From: Bacillota bacterium
GTDB taxonomy: Bacteria; Bacillota; Clostridia; Acetivibrionales; JAFADI01
Assembly: GCA_023424965.1 (NCBI GenBank)
Contig: JAFADI010000166.1
Span: forward strand, 1-43,305
DNA: 43,305 nucleotides
Direction: 5' to 3'
The notes under the pieces were generated by a model, which did not search any database, was not told where the DNA came from, and saw only the letters and a list, made by a program, of their open reading frames with translations. Made by a program: the position numbers and the translations under genes. The stretch's first letter is position 1; each line of letters begins with the position of its first letter. Shown here in pieces: positions 1 through 8,727 of this stretch.

Positions 1-1926
1 GGAAGCGGGCTTATGGCAAATAAGGAGGAAAGGGCTTTCCGGAATGTGGTGGCGCCTAAAATCAACGGGATCTGGATCCTCGACAGGCTTACGGAAGCCG
101 ACAACCCGGATTTCTTCCTTCTGTTTTCCTCCATTTCCTCCCTCCTGGGAGGAGAGGGTGAAGGGGACTATACCGCTGCAAATGCCTATCTGGACGCATA
201 CGCATACATGAGGAACCGGAAAGGGAAAAGAACCCTGGCGATAAACTGGGCGGCGTGGAAGGACACGGGAATGGCGGTGGAATATGGGGCCAACGTGGAC
301 GGCATATTCAGGGCCATTGACAGTGAGACAGCCGTCTGTGCCCTGGATGAGGTGATGGGGAAAAGGCTGGGAAGGGTCATCATTGCGGAGCCCAATTATG
401 GAAACCGCATCTTTGAAGAGGAGGCCCCTTTCCCCTTCAGGCTCTCGCCGGAAATCCGGCGGGCGGCAGCGGAGGCGCAAGCCGGGCTGCCGGGGGGCGG
501 AACGCAAAAGCCTCCGGGCCCCAATGCAGGCATTTCCCTCAAAGGGAGGCTGGAGGACGGCTATACGGAGCTTGAGAAGCAAATCGGGGAAATCTGGGGA
601 GCTTTGCTGGGGCTGGAGGTGATTGATGTCCGGGAGGATTTCTTCCTGCTGGGGGGGAATTCCCTGATGGCCCTTAAGCTTGAAGCGGAGATGGAGAAGA
701 AGGGCCTGCCCATCGAGTATTCAGACCTTTCCGCCTATCCCACCATCCTGGAACTGGCCGCATTTGTGGAGAAGAAATTGCGGGAGAGCCAGGGGCCCGG
801 TATGGCCGGAGCCACGGAAGAAACAGAGGCGCCGCCTGTCCCCGAAGAAGCGCAGGACCGGCGCGGCCCATCGGCATCCAATGCCGTGGAGCCCTTCAAT
901 GAAATCATATACCGGGGCTGCTTTTACAGCGCGCTTTTTCCCGCCCTCCGCCATTTCGGAAGGCCGGTGCTTCCCGTGCTGGTCAACGAAGTAGGCATCT
1001 ATGATTACATCGACGACGGGGACTTAAGCAGGCTGGACATCCGGTATGCCTTAAGGGAGCCGCTGAACGAACTCAGCCGGTCTTTGGGCCTGAACATGGA
1101 AGCAAAGCACCAGGTACACGACATTGTGGACTGCATAAAAACGGCCCTTGCGGAAAAGAGGCTGGTGATCCTGTGCGTGGATTACTATTTCGAGTCCATC
1201 CGGCCCGATACCTTCATGAAAGAGCACGGCCCCCACTGCCTCCTGGTATTTGGCTTCAACGAAGGGGAAAAAACCTTTGACATTCTTGAGCACCGCCATT
1301 CCGGCAGTCTGATCTATGAAAAACGGACCATCGGCTGCCAGGAGCTGGCCGAGGCTTACAGGGGTTTTAACGAGCGCTTTGGTGACCTGGAACTCCCTGC
1401 ATCCAGCTACAACAACCTGAAATACAGGGAAGAGGGGCTTGCGCCGGGACACTTTGAAATCGGCCCCGGGAAAGAAGGCAGGGAATACGAGCCCCCGGAC
1501 CTGTTTAAGACTTTTGCAGTGAACATGCTCAAGGAGGAAAGCCTGGTGATGGGGGGCCTGAAGCACTTGAAAAGGTTTACGGAGGTATTTGCGGCGGTAG
1601 CGCCGGACGAACAGTTCATAAGGACCCACGCCGAAAACCTCATATCCGTATTGAACACGGTGATCAATGCAAAGCAGGCAGAAAAATACAGGAATGACAG
1701 ACTATCCATACAAGAGCCTGAAATCCAGGGGCTTCTGGAGCAGTGCATCGATTGCTGGAGCCAGGTGAGGGCCACGGTGGCAAGAACCCTGTATACCCAG
1801 CGATATAAAAAGGAGGCCATGGCCGCAAGCATTGAACGGCTGTACCGGGTCAACGACCTGGAGCTGCGGTATTACAGCGGATTATTCCAGGCGCTTTCAA
1901 CGTCGGTGCGGCAGTGGAGGAAATGA
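1..1926 (+). CDS. Modular polyketide synthase, C-terminal part (KR - ACP - BtrH-like domain), 5' end outside window
   Basis: The frame is open to the left edge, so the ATG at 13 is not a real start and this is the tail of a larger megasynthase. Numbering from that ATG, residues 1-130 are the end of a ketoreductase domain: FFLLFSSISS followed by the Tyr53/Asn57 pair in GDYTAANAYLDA. Residues 185-256 are a carrier domain with phosphopantetheine Ser217 in LLGGNSLMAL. After a Pro/Glu-rich linker, residues 295-635 resemble the BtrH N-terminal family (papain/C39-like fold). Cys303 (RGCFYSAL), His408 (GPHCLLVFGF) and an acidic residue near 423-426 form the candidate triad. No thioesterase or reductase release domain is visible, so the BtrH-like domain may offload or transfer the chain; that role is inference. 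The free ACP and two more BtrH-like genes follow in the same direction. The KR and ACP calls are firm, the last domain less so. Confidence 0.85.
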   Translation, partial: GSGLMANKEERAFRNVVAPKINGIWILDRLTEADNPDFFLLFSSISSLLGGEGEGDYTAANAYLDAYAYMRNRKGKRTLAINWAAWKDTGMAVEYGANVDGIFRAIDSETAVCALDEVMGKRLGRVIIAEPNYGNRIFEEEAPFPFRLSPEIRRAAAEAQAGLPGGGTQKPPGPNAGISLKGRLEDGYTELEKQIGEIWGALLGLEVIDVREDFFLLGGNSLMALKLEAEMEKKGLPIEYSDLSAYPTILELAAFVEKKLRESQGPGMAGATEETEAPPVPEEAQDRRGPSASNAVEPFNEIIYRGCFYSALFPALRHFGRPVLPVLVNEVGIYDYIDDGDLSRLDIRYALREPLNELSRSLGLNMEAKHQVHDIVDCIKTALAEKRLVILCVDYYFESIRPDTFMKEHGPHCLLVFGFNEGEKTFDILEHRHSGSLIYEKRTIGCQELAEAYRGFNERFGDLELPASSYNNLKYREEGLAPGHFEIGPGKEGREYEPPDLFKTFAVNMLKEESLVMGGLKHLKRFTEVFAAVAPDEQFIRTHAENLISVLNTVINAKQAEKYRNDRLSIQEPEIQGLLEQCIDCWSQVRATVARTLYTQRYKKEAMAASIERLYRVNDLELRYYSGLFQALSTSVRQWRK

Positions 1927-1959
1927 AATTTAAATTCCCGGGATTTTAAGGAGGGTGTC

Positions 1960-2214
1960 ATGCAGGAGGAAATTGAAATCAAGGTCATGCAGATTCTGAA
2001 AGAGCAACTGGAGGAGACAATGCCCGGAATAACCGTTGAGCCGGAGGACGGACTGGCGGAGCTGGGCATCAATTCGGTCACCTTTATCAAGCTGGCCGTG
2101 AGGTTGGAAGAGGAATTCGGATTTGAATTCGGCGATGAGGAACTGGACAGCAGCAGGTTTGCAACGGCCGGGAGCGTCATTGAATATGTCCGGCAAAGGG
2201 GGGAGAAAGAATGA
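1960..2214 (+). CDS. Free-standing acyl carrier protein
   Basis: This is an 84-residue acidic protein of typical ACP length. The attachment serine is Ser39 in ELGINSVTFIKL, followed by the usual helix III region (FGFEFGDEELDSSRF). It would be activated by a phosphopantetheinyl transferase, and an Sfp-type enzyme is encoded 2.2 kb downstream on the other strand. The start has an excellent ribosome binding site, AAGGAGGGTGTC, directly upstream of the ATG. The stop overlaps the start of the next gene (ATGA at 2211-2214), implying translational coupling with that BtrH-like protein. In butirosin synthesis BtrH moves an acyl group from the carrier protein BtrI to an aminoglycoside. The pairing here suggests an analogous carrier and acyltransferase, which is inference. 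Confidence 0.9.
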   Translation: MQEEIEIKVMQILKEQLEETMPGITVEPEDGLAELGINSVTFIKLAVRLEEEFGFEFGDEELDSSRFATAGSVIEYVRQRGEKE

Positions 2215-3275
2215 AATCCAATAAAATATTGCCGGTGAAATACCCGTACATTACGTCATTTCCTTCCCATGCAAATTTGATTTCCATACTCTCAACCAAC
2301 GAAGCCTGTTTGCCCTGGCTCTATAACTACTATATCCAGCTTGAGATCAGCAGAAGCATGGATCCCGAGCTGAAGCTGGATTTTGCCGTAGGCAGTGCGA
2401 CGGGACATCTGAAGAACTGTCCTTTTATTTCCTTCCACGGTGTCAGCAGGGATTTTATCAAAACGAAATGGAATTCTATCCCGGATTTTTTCATTGACTG
2501 CATCGATCAAAACTACTATATCTATTTGCTGGTGGATGTTTATGATATCCCCTGCTACGAGGCTTACCGGCAGTGGCATTTTCCCCACGACATTATGGTC
2601 TATGGCTATGACAGGGAAAAGGAAAGCTTTCATGTGGCGGATTTTTTCAAGTACAACAAGTACGAGTATACAACGGCAAGCTTTTCCGAAATTGAAGCGG
2701 GGTACAGGGGCTTTGATTCCATGGGTCAGGGGGACTGGCTTGAAGGCGCTGTTTTACTGAGTGCCGACAATAAGACCAAAAGCGGTTATTGCCGGTACAC
2801 CTTCGACGCCGGCCTGGCGGTTGACCTGATCAAGGATTATCTGGCTTCCCGGAACTCCTATTACAGAAACCGTTATATCCAATGGCGGCTGGATAATTCC
2901 CAATGGGCCTTCGGACTGGAAATCTATAAAAAGCTTAAGGAATACGTGGAACTGGTTATTTTGAATGAAGGGATGGAATTTGAATTTGCTTTCTATGTGC
3001 GCTCCTTTCATGTGCTTTATGACCATAAAGCCGCCATTCTGAAGCTCATGGGCTACCTGGAAGAGCGGGGCTGCCTGAAAGACGCGGGGGATCTCTGCTG
3101 CCGGTATTCCAGGCTCAAAGAGACCGCCCTGTCCATAAGGAACAACATGATAAAGTACGTCATCAAAAGGGATGGAAAGCTATTGATGAGAATATCGGAC
3201 ATGCTTACCGGCATGGCCGCGGAGGAAGAGGAAATATTTGAAGAACTCGTTGAAAATATACGCGTTGAAGCGTAG
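2211..3275 (+). CDS. BtrH-like protein, catalytic cysteine apparently lost
   Basis: This 354-residue cytosolic protein has no signal peptide or membrane segment. It aligns with the C-terminal domain of the upstream synthase and with the next gene. The shared core is a hydrophobic strand ending in His126 and GYD (HDIMVYGYD), an acidic residue at Asp144 (HVADFF) and a later AGYRGFD-like stretch. At the position where both relatives have a CF pair, this protein reads FPSHANLISIL, so the nucleophile is Pro or Ser rather than Cys. It may be a non-catalytic partner or use a different nucleophile. The ATG overlaps the ACP stop and has a purine-rich GGGGGAGA site. The family link to BtrH (PF14399 type) rests on the pattern of motifs; the function is unknown. 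Confidence 0.65.
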   Translation: MKSNKILPVKYPYITSFPSHANLISILSTNEACLPWLYNYYIQLEISRSMDPELKLDFAVGSATGHLKNCPFISFHGVSRDFIKTKWNSIPDFFIDCIDQNYYIYLLVDVYDIPCYEAYRQWHFPHDIMVYGYDREKESFHVADFFKYNKYEYTTASFSEIEAGYRGFDSMGQGDWLEGAVLLSADNKTKSGYCRYTFDAGLAVDLIKDYLASRNSYYRNRYIQWRLDNSQWAFGLEIYKKLKEYVELVILNEGMEFEFAFYVRSFHVLYDHKAAILKLMGYLEERGCLKDAGDLCCRYSRLKETALSIRNNMIKYVIKRDGKLLMRISDMLTGMAAEEEEIFEELVENIRVEA

Positions 3276-3307
3276 GACTTTTATCATATGAAAAGGGAGT
3301 ACGTCAA

Positions 3308-4396
3308 ATGAAGAAGCAATTGCCGGTGAACCTAAACCCGGGAATCAGTTCGCAATGCTTTACCTACTACCGGCTGGCGGCCATTCTGGCAAACGAGAGC
3401 AACCGGGCCTGGTTTGCAGAAAAATTCTACAATGTCTATTTGTCCTCCAGCTTCATTACACAATTCGCAAGGTTTGCTTCGGAAGAATATCTTTCCATGT
3501 ACGATGAAATACTGGAGGTCCGGGAAATCCCGGTCAGCAGCACTCCCGATGTTGTCCGGGAAATCATCCGCAGCATCGACGATAACGGCTATATCGTCTC
3601 CTGTGCCGACAAATACCACATCCATGGCGCGGGGGAATTTTTAAAGGAACATTCGCTGCATGATGTTCTGGTGTATGGGTACGACACCGCCTCGAAGGAA
3701 TTTGATTTCCTTGATTTCAATGTGGACGGGGTGCCCTATGGTTCACATAAAATCAGCTTTGAGGATTATGTGGCTTCCTTTTATTCCGGCCTGGGAATTT
3801 TGAAAAACCAGATATTCCATCTTGATTATATCTCCAGGGACGCTTCCTACCTGGTGAACAACCTTCCCATTTCCGCATTGCATGTGAAGGATTTCAAACG
3901 GAAACCGGATATGGTAAGGATTTTGAATTCCGTGGTCCAGTACTATAACGGATATGAGCTGACAGACACAGCCCCATCCGGATCCGGTGGATTGCAAAAG
4001 CCTGGGTGGTATGGAACCGCCGTTTACAGGGGCTACTACGACAAGTTTGTCAACGCCTTGTTACGTCCCGATACAGAGCAGCACCTCGACAAATACATGG
4101 TGTTTGTCCGGCTCCGGGTGCTGCTGGAGAGCAAAAGCATCTTATCCGCAAAATTAAAATTTTTGAGGGACAGCGACAGGATTGACCTGCAGGGCGGTTT
4201 GCTGGAGCAAATCGGACTTTTGCACCGTAAAATCGGTCTTTCCATTCATTTGCTGGCCAAATTCGAGTATTCACGCAATAAAGACACCTTGACCAGGGCT
4301 GCGGAGCTATATCGGGAAGCGGAGAAGCTGGACAGGCTTGTGACGGAGGAAGTGATGCAAATAATCTATGAAGCCGTAAAACGGGAAAAATTCTAA
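3308..4396 (+). CDS. BtrH-like cysteine acyltransferase/peptidase-fold protein
   Basis: This 362-residue soluble protein is a third copy of the fold found at the end of the synthase and in the gene just upstream. The candidate triad is intact: Cys17 in SQCFTYYRL, His118 in LHDVLVYGYD, and an acid at Asp133 or Asp136 in EFDFLDFN. The C-terminal half is helical and not recognised. The ATG at 3308 is preceded by AAAGGGAG at good spacing, 32 bases after the previous stop, so it belongs to the same operon. BtrH-type enzymes transfer acyl groups from a carrier protein to an amine, and this is the most likely kind of activity. The acceptor is unknown. Its last four bases overlap the end of the convergent transferase gene. 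Confidence 0.65.
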   Translation: MKKQLPVNLNPGISSQCFTYYRLAAILANESNRAWFAEKFYNVYLSSSFITQFARFASEEYLSMYDEILEVREIPVSSTPDVVREIIRSIDDNGYIVSCADKYHIHGAGEFLKEHSLHDVLVYGYDTASKEFDFLDFNVDGVPYGSHKISFEDYVASFYSGLGILKNQIFHLDYISRDASYLVNNLPISALHVKDFKRKPDMVRILNSVVQYYNGYELTDTAPSGSGGLQKPGWYGTAVYRGYYDKFVNALLRPDTEQHLDKYMVFVRLRVLLESKSILSAKLKFLRDSDRIDLQGGLLEQIGLLHRKIGLSIHLLAKFEYSRNKDTLTRAAELYREAEKLDRLVTEEVMQIIYEAVKREKF

Positions 4397-5100
4397 CGGC
4401 AGCATCCGGTCAGAGCCCCGATAAAATCCGGAACGTTGTCCATAAGGAGGGTGTGCGTTCTGCAAAGGTCCTCCTCGGCCGCGCATAGGGCAAAGACGTG
4501 GCGGCCGTCTAAAAAGAACTGTTTGAAAAACCGGTTCTTTTTTTGCGGGTCCTCTGTTTGCAAAGATATACCGCCTTCACCGATCTCTACGGTAAAAGAA
4601 TTCAGGGGAAGGCTCAGCCCTTTTCCCTCTGCTTTTATATAGCTTTCCTTCAAGGTCCAGAGCATATAAAAGTAGTTTAGCTTTTCTTCCTCAGCCCGGA
4701 CCTGGAGCGCCATGGACTCCGCCTTTGAAAAAAACCTTTCCGCCACGGCGAAATCGATTTGCTTTATTTCCTCCACATCAATGCCGATGGGCCGGTCATG
4801 CAGAGCACAGGCCACCCAGGCCCCCGAATGGGATATGCTGAAGTGGAGGCCGCAGGGTGCGGTGAGCAAAGGCTTGCCGTATTCATTGGCTCCGAAAAGC
4901 AGCCTGTGATTTTCAAGGCCGGATTTTCTGCAAAGGGCGAACCTGGACAGAATATCTCCCAAAAGCGTCCTCTGGGCGTCTTCCAGCTTGCGGAACCGGC
5001 GGACGCGCTGCCTCTTTTCCTCTGCAACCAGTCCCAGGAGCCTGTCAAATTCCTCTTCTCTCAAATTCCTGTCAATCCGCAGCAAATAATTTTCAACCAT
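4393..5100 (-). CDS. 4'-phosphopantetheinyl transferase, Sfp type
   Basis: The enzyme attaches the phosphopantetheine arm of coenzyme A to carrier domains such as the two encoded upstream. The 235-residue length fits the two-domain Sfp class rather than short AcpS. Diagnostic motifs are NEYGKPLL at about 72, FSISHSG at 87-93, the metal-binding GIDVEEI (Asp108, Glu110) and WTLKESYIKAEGKGL at 148-162 (Glu152, Lys156). The start ATG at 5100 has GGTGAGATG upstream on the minus strand. The gene is convergent to the BtrH-like gene with a four-base overlap at their 3' ends and no room for a terminator, so antisense interference between the two transcripts is possible. Its place beside the synthase suggests it serves this pathway. 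Confidence 0.95.
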   Translation of the reverse strand: MVENYLLRIDRNLREEEFDRLLGLVAEEKRQRVRRFRKLEDAQRTLLGDILSRFALCRKSGLENHRLLFGANEYGKPLLTAPCGLHFSISHSGAWVACALHDRPIGIDVEEIKQIDFAVAERFFSKAESMALQVRAEEEKLNYFYMLWTLKESYIKAEGKGLSLPLNSFTVEIGEGGISLQTEDPQKKNRFFKQFFLDGRHVFALCAAEEDLCRTHTLLMDNVPDFIGALTGCCR

Positions 5101-5139
5101 TTACAACATCTCACCTTGTTTTATAGGGTGCAGATATAG

Positions 5140-5165
5140 AAGGCGCTACTTTAAACCAGCGCCTT
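5140..5165. terminator. Short inverted repeat downstream of exonuclease III gene
   Basis: An 8-base inverted repeat, AAGGCGCT / AGCGCCTT, encloses a 10-base loop 22 bases after the exonuclease stop. There is no clear T-run on either side, so it is a weak terminator or an RNA 3'-end stabiliser between two minus-strand genes. Confidence 0.4.
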
Positions 5166-5186
5166 TCTGTATGGAACTATGTAGGC

Positions 5187-5942
5187 CTATGCAAGGACAA
5201 GCTCTACGGGGCAGTGGTCGGAACCCAGGATGTGGGGATGGATATCGGCGCTGAGGAGCTTGTCCTTCAACTTTTCGGACACGCAGAAATAGTCGATGCG
5301 CCAGCCCACATTCTTGGCCCGTGCGTTGGACATGTAGGACCACCAGGTGTAGGCATCCTTTTTGTCGGGGTAGAAGAAGCGGTAGGTGTCGATGAAGCCG
5401 GAACCCAGCAGCTCCGTGAACTTGCCTCGCTCTTCGTCGGTGAAACCGGCATTCTTCCGGTTGGTGGAGGGGTTTTTCAGGTCGATTTCCTTATGGGCCA
5501 CATTCATATCCCCGCAGACCACCACCGGCTTTTTGGCATCAAGATGCTTCAGGTAGGCTCTGAAGGCGTCCTCCCACTGCATTCTGTAGCCCAGTCTTTC
5601 CAGCTCCCTGCGGGAGTTGGGCGTGTATACGTTTACAAGAAAGAATTCCTCGAACTCCAGGGTGATTACACGTCCCTCGTCGTCATGCTCCTCCATTCCT
5701 ATGCCGTAGGCTACGGATAAGGGCTGGATTTTGGTGAATACGGCGGTACCCGAATAGCCCTTCTTCTTGGCATAATTCCAGTACTGCTGGTAGTCCGACA
5801 GGTCCAGGTGGATCTGTCCGTCCTGCAGCTTGCTTTCCTGGATGCAGAAGATATCCGCCCCCATGCCGCTGAAATATTCTGCAAAGCCTTTCGTCATACA
5901 GGCCCGAAGGCCGTTTACATTCCAGGATATCAATTTTGTCAT
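5187..5942 (-). CDS. exoA: Exodeoxyribonuclease III (AP endonuclease, Xth/ExoA family)
   Basis: This DNA repair enzyme cleaves 5' to abasic sites and has 3'-to-5' exonuclease activity. It is 251 residues, the normal family length. The endonuclease/exonuclease/phosphatase fold is complete: SWNVNGLRA at the N-terminus, metal ligand Glu36 in FCIQESKL, NVYTPNS, the GDMNVAHKEIDLKNP loop with catalytic Asp and Asn, WRIDYFCVS, and C-terminal GSDHCPVEL with the catalytic His. It lies on the minus strand between the aldo/keto reductase gene and the transferase gene, 28 bases after the former, and could be co-transcribed with it. It is a housekeeping gene with no link to the sugar or polyketide loci. 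Confidence 0.97.
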   Translation of the reverse strand: MTKLISWNVNGLRACMTKGFAEYFSGMGADIFCIQESKLQDGQIHLDLSDYQQYWNYAKKKGYSGTAVFTKIQPLSVAYGIGMEEHDDEGRVITLEFEEFFLVNVYTPNSRRELERLGYRMQWEDAFRAYLKHLDAKKPVVVCGDMNVAHKEIDLKNPSTNRKNAGFTDEERGKFTELLGSGFIDTYRFFYPDKKDAYTWWSYMSNARAKNVGWRIDYFCVSEKLKDKLLSADIHPHILGSDHCPVELVLA

Positions 5943-5970
5943 GATTAACCTCCAATATATTTATACATTT

Positions 5971-6993
5971 CTAGTTTTTATGTAAGCTGTAGAATTCCCG
6001 GTAGTCCGCCAGCATCGTTTTGAGTATGCCGGGGGTATCCAGGGAATAGGGACATTGACTTTTGCACTGTCCACAGTCGAGGCACTGATCGATCAATTCC
6101 ATCTGATTTTTCCAGGTATCTTCCAGGAAGCCCTGGTAGGGTGATCTCCTCAGCAGGAACGACATTCTTGCCGCCATAGGGATAGGAATGCCGGCAGGAC
6201 AGGGCATGCAGTAGCCGCACCCTCTGCAGAAGGCACCGGCCAGGTCCCTGCGGTCCTCCTCGATGATTCTCCACATTTCCTCATCCAGGGCGGGAGGATT
6301 CTTTTCAAGGGCTAAAAACTCATCCAGTTCCGACTCCTTTTGGATTCCCCAGATGGGCGCCACATGGTCGAACTGCCGCAGAAAAGCAAAGGTGGAAGCC
6401 GCTTTTGTGATCAGACCCCCGCACAAAGCCTTCATGGCAATAAAGCCCATGTCCTTCTTTTTGCATTCTTCCGCCAGGGCCAGGTCTTCCGGTGAGGAAA
6501 GGGAGCTGAGGGGGAACTGGAGCGTATCGTAAAGTCCGGATTCAACAGCTTCCCTCGCCACCTTCAGCCGGTGGCTGGTAATTCCGATGTGGCGGATCAT
6601 GCCCTGCTGCCTGGCACTCACCAGCGCCTGGTAAAGTCCGTCCTTTACTTGCGGATCGGGCAGCTTTTCAGGGTTGTGCAGCTGGTAGATATCGATATAA
6701 TCGGTTTTCAGGCTCTTCAAGCTGGTCTCCAGCTGCGCAAACAAAGTGTCTTTATCCTGAGCGGTAGTTTTGGTGGCGATAATGATATCTTTTCTGACCC
6801 CGGAAAGGGAGTAGCCTATTTTTTCCTCACTGTCGGAATAGACTCTGGCGGTATCAAAAAAGTTGATTCCGTTTTCATAAGCTTTCTGCAGCAGAAGCTT
6901 TGCAGTGTCAAAACCCACCCTCTGGATGGGCAGCACACCGAAGCTGCTCCTGCTCACGTAAAGCTCCGTGCGTCCTAATCTTATTTTATCCAT
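5971..6993 (-). CDS. Aldo/keto reductase with C-terminal 4Fe-4S ferredoxin-like domain
   Basis: The protein is 340 residues. The N-terminal 260 residues are an aldo/keto reductase barrel with the standard tetrad: Asp47 and Tyr52 (FFDTARVYSDSE), Lys75 (IIATKTTA) and His106 (YQLHNPE). The C-terminal part has two cysteine clusters, CRGCGYCMPCPAGIPIP and CLDCGQCKSQCPYSL, which should bind iron-sulfur clusters. Such fusions are common in anaerobic Clostridia; electrons may come from ferredoxin as well as NAD(P)H, but the substrate cannot be told. GAGGTCACC precedes the ATG at 6993. It is divergent from the MFS gene across about 260 bases. TATAAT hexamers occur on both strands near 7058, but no convincing -35 box was found. 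Confidence 0.93.
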   Translation of the reverse strand: MDKIRLGRTELYVSRSSFGVLPIQRVGFDTAKLLLQKAYENGINFFDTARVYSDSEEKIGYSLSGVRKDIIIATKTTAQDKDTLFAQLETSLKSLKTDYIDIYQLHNPEKLPDPQVKDGLYQALVSARQQGMIRHIGITSHRLKVAREAVESGLYDTLQFPLSSLSSPEDLALAEECKKKDMGFIAMKALCGGLITKAASTFAFLRQFDHVAPIWGIQKESELDEFLALEKNPPALDEEMWRIIEEDRRDLAGAFCRGCGYCMPCPAGIPIPMAARMSFLLRRSPYQGFLEDTWKNQMELIDQCLDCGQCKSQCPYSLDTPGILKTMLADYREFYSLHKN

Positions 6994-7252
6994 GGTGACC
7001 TCGTAAAGTGCTTCAATTTATATCGTTTAGGCATCAAAGGCGCTAATTCCTATAGTATATTATAATACATTTGGGCGGAATGCACATAGATAATTTAACT
7101 TGCCCTTCCGGTAAAGCAATGCGCCCTATATAGTTTGGGCATGAAGCCTCTGATTTAAAATGTGCCAGGTGAGCCAGGGACGGCCTGCAATCCTATCAAC
7201 TGGTACAATGGGTCAATTTGTGTTAAACTGTCCTGTGGAGGGTGTGGCACAA

Positions 7253-8626
7253 ATGATGGATCCTAAAAAGAGAAAAATAGTTATTGCACTGATGGTGGCC
7301 ATGTTTCTGGCTGCAGTGGAGGGTACGGTTGTGACGACGGCTATCCCCACCATCGCCAAAGAATTGAAAGGCCTGGAGCTCATAAGCTGGATTTTTTCCC
7401 TGTACCTTCTGACTTCTGCCATTTCTACGCCGATCTACGGGAAGCTTTCCGACCTGTATGGGAGGAAAAACATCCTTTCCGTCGGGATCGTGATATTTAT
7501 TATCGGAAGCTCCCTCTGCGGGCTTTCGGCAAACATGTACCAGCTTATCGCCTTCCGTGCGGTCCAGGGGCTTGGGGCGGGCGCCATATTTACCGTTACC
7601 TATACCATTGTGGGGGATGTCTTCAGCCTGGCGGAAAGGGCAAAGGTGCAGGGCTGGCTGAGCAGCGTGTGGGGCATTGCCAGCCTGGCGGGGCCTTTTG
7701 TTGGGGGATTCCTCATCGATTTTTTTTCGTGGAAGTGGATATTCCTGATCAATGTTCCCTTCGGGATCCTGTCGGTGATTCTGCTGCAAAGCAGTTTGCA
7801 GGAGAGCTTTGAACGGAAAAAGCACAGGATTGATTATCCAGGCACACTGGTATTGTCGGCAGGGATTGTCGCGCTGCTGTACGGAGTGATGGCAGGGGAG
7901 AGGAGCGGCAGCTGGCTGTCACTTCCGGTGTTGGCCCTGCTGGCCTTGACGCCTGTGTTGCTGGTTCTGTTCTATTTTATTGAGAAGAGGGCCCAGGAGC
8001 CGGTGGTTCCCTTTGAAATATTTACGCGGACAAATATTTTCGCAAATATGATAAGCTTTTTGGTATGTGCGGTGTTGATCGGTATTGATGTCTATATACC
8101 TATTTATATACAGAGCGTTCTGGGGCTCAGCGCAACGGTTTCGGGACTTTCCCTGGCGCCCATGTCCATCACCTGGCTGGTTTCCTCGGTGCTGCTGTCA
8201 AAGGCCATCCCCAGGTATGGAGAGCGGGTGGTGGTGGCAGCTTCCTCACTGATCCTGGTTTTGAGCGGCCTGCTTCTGCCTGCATTAAACGGCAATGCTT
8301 CCCTGGCGGTGGTAATCGTATATTCCACCATCGCGGGGATTGGGTTCGGAGGTGCCTTTACCACCCTTACCATCGTAGTTCAGGCCTCGGTTGAGTACAA
8401 CAAAAGAGGCGCCGCCACTGCATCCAATTCCCTGATAAGGACGCTGGGACAAACGGTAGCCATCAGCATTTTCGGGACGGTATTCAATTCACACATGAAA
8501 ATCTCCCTGGATTGGGCGCTTCATACGATTTTTGTGATACTGATATTTATCAACGCCGCCTGCTTCCTGCTGTCCTTTACCCTGTCCGGGGGACTTAAGG
8601 AAAAGGGCGGGAATGGGGAGAAATAA
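7253..8626 (+). CDS. MFS drug exporter, DHA2 (EmrB/QacA) family, 14 TM
   Basis: This inner-membrane proton-driven antiporter probably expels lipophilic or cationic compounds. From the chosen start it is 457 residues of strongly hydrophobic helices, consistent with 14 membrane segments. Family motifs are visible: motif A, GKLSDLYGRKNIL, after TM2; RAVQGLGAGAIF; and the exporter motif C, GIASLAGPFVGGFL. The frame is open further upstream, but GGAGG at 7237-7241 places the start at the ATG ATG pair at 7253/7256, and the protein then begins MMDPKKRK followed by TM1. The location between housekeeping genes and a biosynthetic cluster allows a self-resistance role, but nothing in the sequence proves it. 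Confidence 0.93.
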   Translation: MMDPKKRKIVIALMVAMFLAAVEGTVVTTAIPTIAKELKGLELISWIFSLYLLTSAISTPIYGKLSDLYGRKNILSVGIVIFIIGSSLCGLSANMYQLIAFRAVQGLGAGAIFTVTYTIVGDVFSLAERAKVQGWLSSVWGIASLAGPFVGGFLIDFFSWKWIFLINVPFGILSVILLQSSLQESFERKKHRIDYPGTLVLSAGIVALLYGVMAGERSGSWLSLPVLALLALTPVLLVLFYFIEKRAQEPVVPFEIFTRTNIFANMISFLVCAVLIGIDVYIPIYIQSVLGLSATVSGLSLAPMSITWLVSSVLLSKAIPRYGERVVVAASSLILVLSGLLLPALNGNASLAVVIVYSTIAGIGFGGAFTTLTIVVQASVEYNKRGAATASNSLIRTLGQTVAISIFGTVFNSHMKISLDWALHTIFVILIFINAACFLLSFTLSGGLKEKGGNGEK

Positions 8627-8727
8627 GGGTTTGGCGCCATGTTCAGGGTTCCGTAAAACATTTGCTTTACATTTGAGGCAGCCAACGATTAATATAGTAA
8701 TATAAAACTTTAAAAGAGGTTGCAACC

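Noticed and set aside
13..1926. The ATG at 13 as a true gene start
   Set aside because: The frame is open to the edge and the protein begins in the middle of a ketoreductase domain; it must be a truncated larger gene.
8627..8727. TTTACA or TTGAGG with TATAGT as promoter of the HD-GYP gene
   Set aside because: The possible spacers are 14, 19 or 21 bases, outside the usual range, so no promoter is claimed.
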